DNA of 38,632 nucleotides from an uncultured Helicobacter sp. GTDB taxonomy: Bacteria > Campylobacterota > Campylobacteria > Campylobacterales > Helicobacteraceae. The notes below the pieces were generated by a model, which was not told the origin of the DNA, ran no database searches, and was given only the letters and a program-made list of their open reading frames with translations. The stretch lies in the NCBI GenBank assembly GCA_949299115.1, contig CASFZH010000030.1, forward strand, positions 1 to 38,632. The letters are read 5' to 3'. The position numbers and the translations under genes are program-made. Numbering within the stretch: the first letter of the stretch is position 1; each line of letters opens with the position of its first letter. This document shows, one piece after another, positions 36,591 to 38,632 of the stretch.

Positions 36591-38180
36591 ATGTGGCGAA
36601 TATCACGGGTATTATGTGGAGCTTTGATAGGGAACATTGGATTAGTAGCAGCAGAGGATTTGCCATGCTTCCCAATAGATAGCATTAATTTTTCCTCATT
36701 AGAGAGCTATCTTTATCATACAAATAGTGAGGAACAGCTTATCTATAAAACATTTCCTTTTATACATACTCTGACAAAGCCATATTTACATCAGTGTCTC
36801 AATGCTACAGATATTGCGACGTTACTCAAGTCTTTGAATGATGCAGCGATACGAAAGGGCTATATCACGACACGTTTTGGTATAGGTGAGCAGGACTTAA
36901 CTACTAAAAATCTTGATATACGAGTTCAGCTTGGTAAAATAGGCGAGATAGATTATCAAAATAATGGCTATATGTTTTTCTTTAAAAAGGATTTTGCCCT
37001 TAAAGAAGGGGACATCTTGAATCTTAAGAATTTAGAAAGAGGTGTTGCCAATCTCACACGTATACAACATCTTGATACTACTATGCAGATTCTCCCTGCA
37101 TATAGTGAAAATGTTAGCAATATTGCAATTAATATTAAAAAGAAATCAAAGCCATTTTTTGGACAATTTATCTTTGATAATGGCGGTGTGCTTTTCGATG
37201 GATACCAAAGCACCTTATTGCTAAATTATGAAAATCCCATTAAATTAGCAGATATACTCACACTCTATCTCTTAGGCTCAATCCCTTTTGATGGTAGAAA
37301 AGTGGATAAGAATTATAATTTTTACGCTTCTTTGAGCTATTCTGTACCATTACGACGTTTTTTACTAGAGACAAGCATGGCGTACGCAATGAATGCTTTA
37401 GAGATTCCTCTATCAAACTTCACAGCTAACTTTAGAAATACCAATGTCAATGTTGATTCTAAATTAAGCTATACCCTTTTGGCAAACCCTAAACACAACG
37501 TCTCTGTAGGTGTTGGCTTAGGCACAAGAATCACAGATAGCTTTATCAATGATGTAGAATTACTTGTGCAACAACAGAGACTCTTGCAGTACTCTTTTTT
37601 TATCCAATATGCCCTCAATTTGAATCAATACAAATTTAGCACGAACCTCAGCTTTTTACAAGGATTTGCATTAGGTAACAATATATTAAGTGGCTTTAAT
37701 TTTATCGTTCCAGTGCTAAATAGCTATGCGTATATACCTTTTCGTATAAATAAGAACTTTTTTGGAGTTTATACTACAACAATAAAAACACAAGTAGCAC
37801 AAAATCGCCTCTATGCAAATGACCAAATGTTAATAGGCGGACGATACACGGTAAGAGGCTTTGATAGATTGAGTTTTGGCGGACAATTTGGTGTACTGTT
37901 TCGCAACGACGTAGCATTGTATCTCCCAGCTTTTGGTAAAGACAGATGGAGAATAACATTCGCTCCAAGCCTTGGCTTTGATATGGGCTATGTGAGAGAT
38001 TTATTTGCTCTCAATATTTCTACCTTGCCACCGCAAGGTATATTTCTCATGGGTGGCGGCTTGGGATTACAAGCCATTGCCACACATTTTAATATACAAG
38101 CATGGTGGTATTTCCCTCTATACAGCCCTTACGCTCTTGATACGCAAAATTTTTTCTTTTCTTTGGCAGCAAATTGGTAA
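36591..38180 (+). CDS. TpsB/FhaC-family two-partner secretion transporter
   Basis: A 529-residue outer-membrane transporter that recognises the TPS domain of its partner in the periplasm and threads it to the surface. A short signal (cleavage near Ala21) precedes a periplasmic region with two POTRA-type domains (about 25-185). A 16-strand-type barrel follows, with the family motif GGRYTVRGFDRLSF, where VRGF is at 421-424. The protein ends in an aromatic barrel signature (FFFSLAANW). It is separated from its exoprotein gene by three unrelated outer-membrane genes, an unusual order. No strong ribosome-binding site precedes the ATG, suggesting coupling to the gene before it. Confidence 0.93.
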   Translation: MWRISRVLCGALIGNIGLVAAEDLPCFPIDSINFSSLESYLYHTNSEEQLIYKTFPFIHTLTKPYLHQCLNATDIATLLKSLNDAAIRKGYITTRFGIGEQDLTTKNLDIRVQLGKIGEIDYQNNGYMFFFKKDFALKEGDILNLKNLERGVANLTRIQHLDTTMQILPAYSENVSNIAINIKKKSKPFFGQFIFDNGGVLFDGYQSTLLLNYENPIKLADILTLYLLGSIPFDGRKVDKNYNFYASLSYSVPLRRFLLETSMAYAMNALEIPLSNFTANFRNTNVNVDSKLSYTLLANPKHNVSVGVGLGTRITDSFINDVELLVQQQRLLQYSFFIQYALNLNQYKFSTNLSFLQGFALGNNILSGFNFIVPVLNSYAYIPFRINKNFFGVYTTTIKTQVAQNRLYANDQMLIGGRYTVRGFDRLSFGGQFGVLFRNDVALYLPAFGKDRWRITFAPSLGFDMGYVRDLFALNISTLPPQGIFLMGGGLGLQAIATHFNIQAWWYFPLYSPYALDTQNFFFSLAANW

Positions 38181-38586
38181 TAATTATTAAATTTTATATT
38201 GTTATATAATTGGAAAATAAAATATTCTCAAAAATATTAATCATTGCCTCTATGTTTTTGCAATATATATATATTATGAATTCCACAATTACTAAAACCA
38301 TGATGACTCGTTCACACATATTGTAAAATATTACAACGCAATAACACGTCAAACAGCGATGCTTTAACTATGTTTGTATCCTACTTTTTATTGGTAATAT
38401 CCAATACTCACATAATCACAAATATACTTTAACTTATAATATAACATTCAGCACACAAACACGCACAAAATAGAACTTTTACTATGTTTATAAATAAAAA
38501 CATATCATTTATTATGTGTTATTCGTAACATTTTTATTAATACGAAGTATATACAAAAAGTATACTTTGTGGTTAAGGTTGAGGTT
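38181..38586. other. Gene-free leader region at the right edge
   Basis: No gene is supported. It holds the right copy of the leader repeat and an AAGGTTGAGGTT ribosome-binding region just before the partial gene at 38587. Confidence 0.6.
38460..38525 (-). repeat. Right copy of the inverted leader repeat
   Basis: Reverse complement of the repeat at about 395-453. It shares the end blocks AATAACACATAATA and TCTATTTTGTG in the same order when read on the minus strand. Confidence 0.6.
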
Positions 38587-38632
38587 ATGAGATTATCTAA
38601 TATATTAATTAAAATTTTACAATATTGCAAAC
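38587..38632 (+). CDS. Start of an outward-facing gene, cut by the window edge
   Basis: Fifteen codons (MRLSNILIKILQYCK) follow an AAGGTTGAGGTT ribosome-binding region. The same leader string stands before the glycosyltransferase fragment at the left edge, so this may be a related surface-glycan gene. Too little is visible to assign a product. Confidence 0.4.
   Translation, partial: MRLSNILIKILQYCK

Overview
The window is a strongly AT-rich stretch of a Campylobacterota chromosome, most probably a Helicobacter species outside the H. pylori group. The evidence is an rnj-rsmA pair, a ccoNOQP cbb3 oxidase operon with its epsilonproteobacterial accessory genes, a soluble TlpD-type chemoreceptor with a CZB domain, thyX, a Cts-type secretion ATPase, a sigma28-type flaG promoter, and a hisF gene (known to be absent from H. 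pylori). I see no rRNA, tRNA, CRISPR array, insertion sequence or prophage.

Layout, left to right. (1) Position 1-150 is a broken family-2 glycosyltransferase start that leaves the window on the minus strand. A long gene-free leader follows, then solA (935-2086). (2) After 830 empty bases come rnj and rsmA on the minus strand, divergent from hisF. (3) 6957-10306 looks like decayed or accessory DNA: a T12 tract, an unrecognised two-gene membrane cassette that resembles a toxin/immunity pair, and a frameshifted YkgJ-type cysteine-cluster pseudogene. (4) 10307-17537, all minus strand, holds tlpD, rnpA (separated from its usual rpmH neighbour) and the cbb3 operon ccoN-ccoO-ccoQ-ccoP followed by a DUF4006-like protein, a 35-residue membrane peptide, a TPM-domain protein and a FixH/CcoH-like protein. 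(5) 17759-27986, all plus strand, holds miaA, an exported unknown, thyX overlapping a GspE/CtsE ATPase, a small outer-membrane protein, a NYN nuclease, a diverged glutamate-dehydrogenase-like pseudoenzyme, recA, flaG with a sigma28 promoter, and a membrane-anchored endonuclease I. (6) 28622-38180 is a two-partner secretion locus: a filamentous-haemagglutinin-like TpsA exoprotein behind a T12 tract, three tandem paralogous outer-membrane barrels, and the TpsB transporter. (7) The right edge carries the start of an outward-facing gene whose leader repeats, in inverted orientation, the leader at the left edge.

How the genes relate. The cbb3 genes form one respiratory unit, with small membrane proteins probably used in assembly. 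The thyX-ctsE-OMP-NYN-GDH-like-recA run joins thymidylate synthesis, a probable DNA-uptake ATPase and recombination on one strand, and a secreted-type DNase lies just beyond it. The TPS locus makes and exports a large surface adhesin, possibly phase-variable, and co-locates it with three lineage-expanded surface barrels.

Least explained items: the 7605-9209 membrane pair, the GDH-like pseudoenzyme at 24160-25539, the OMP triplet inside the TPS locus, the two identical T12-GGTA tracts, and the inverted leader repeats bracketing the window.
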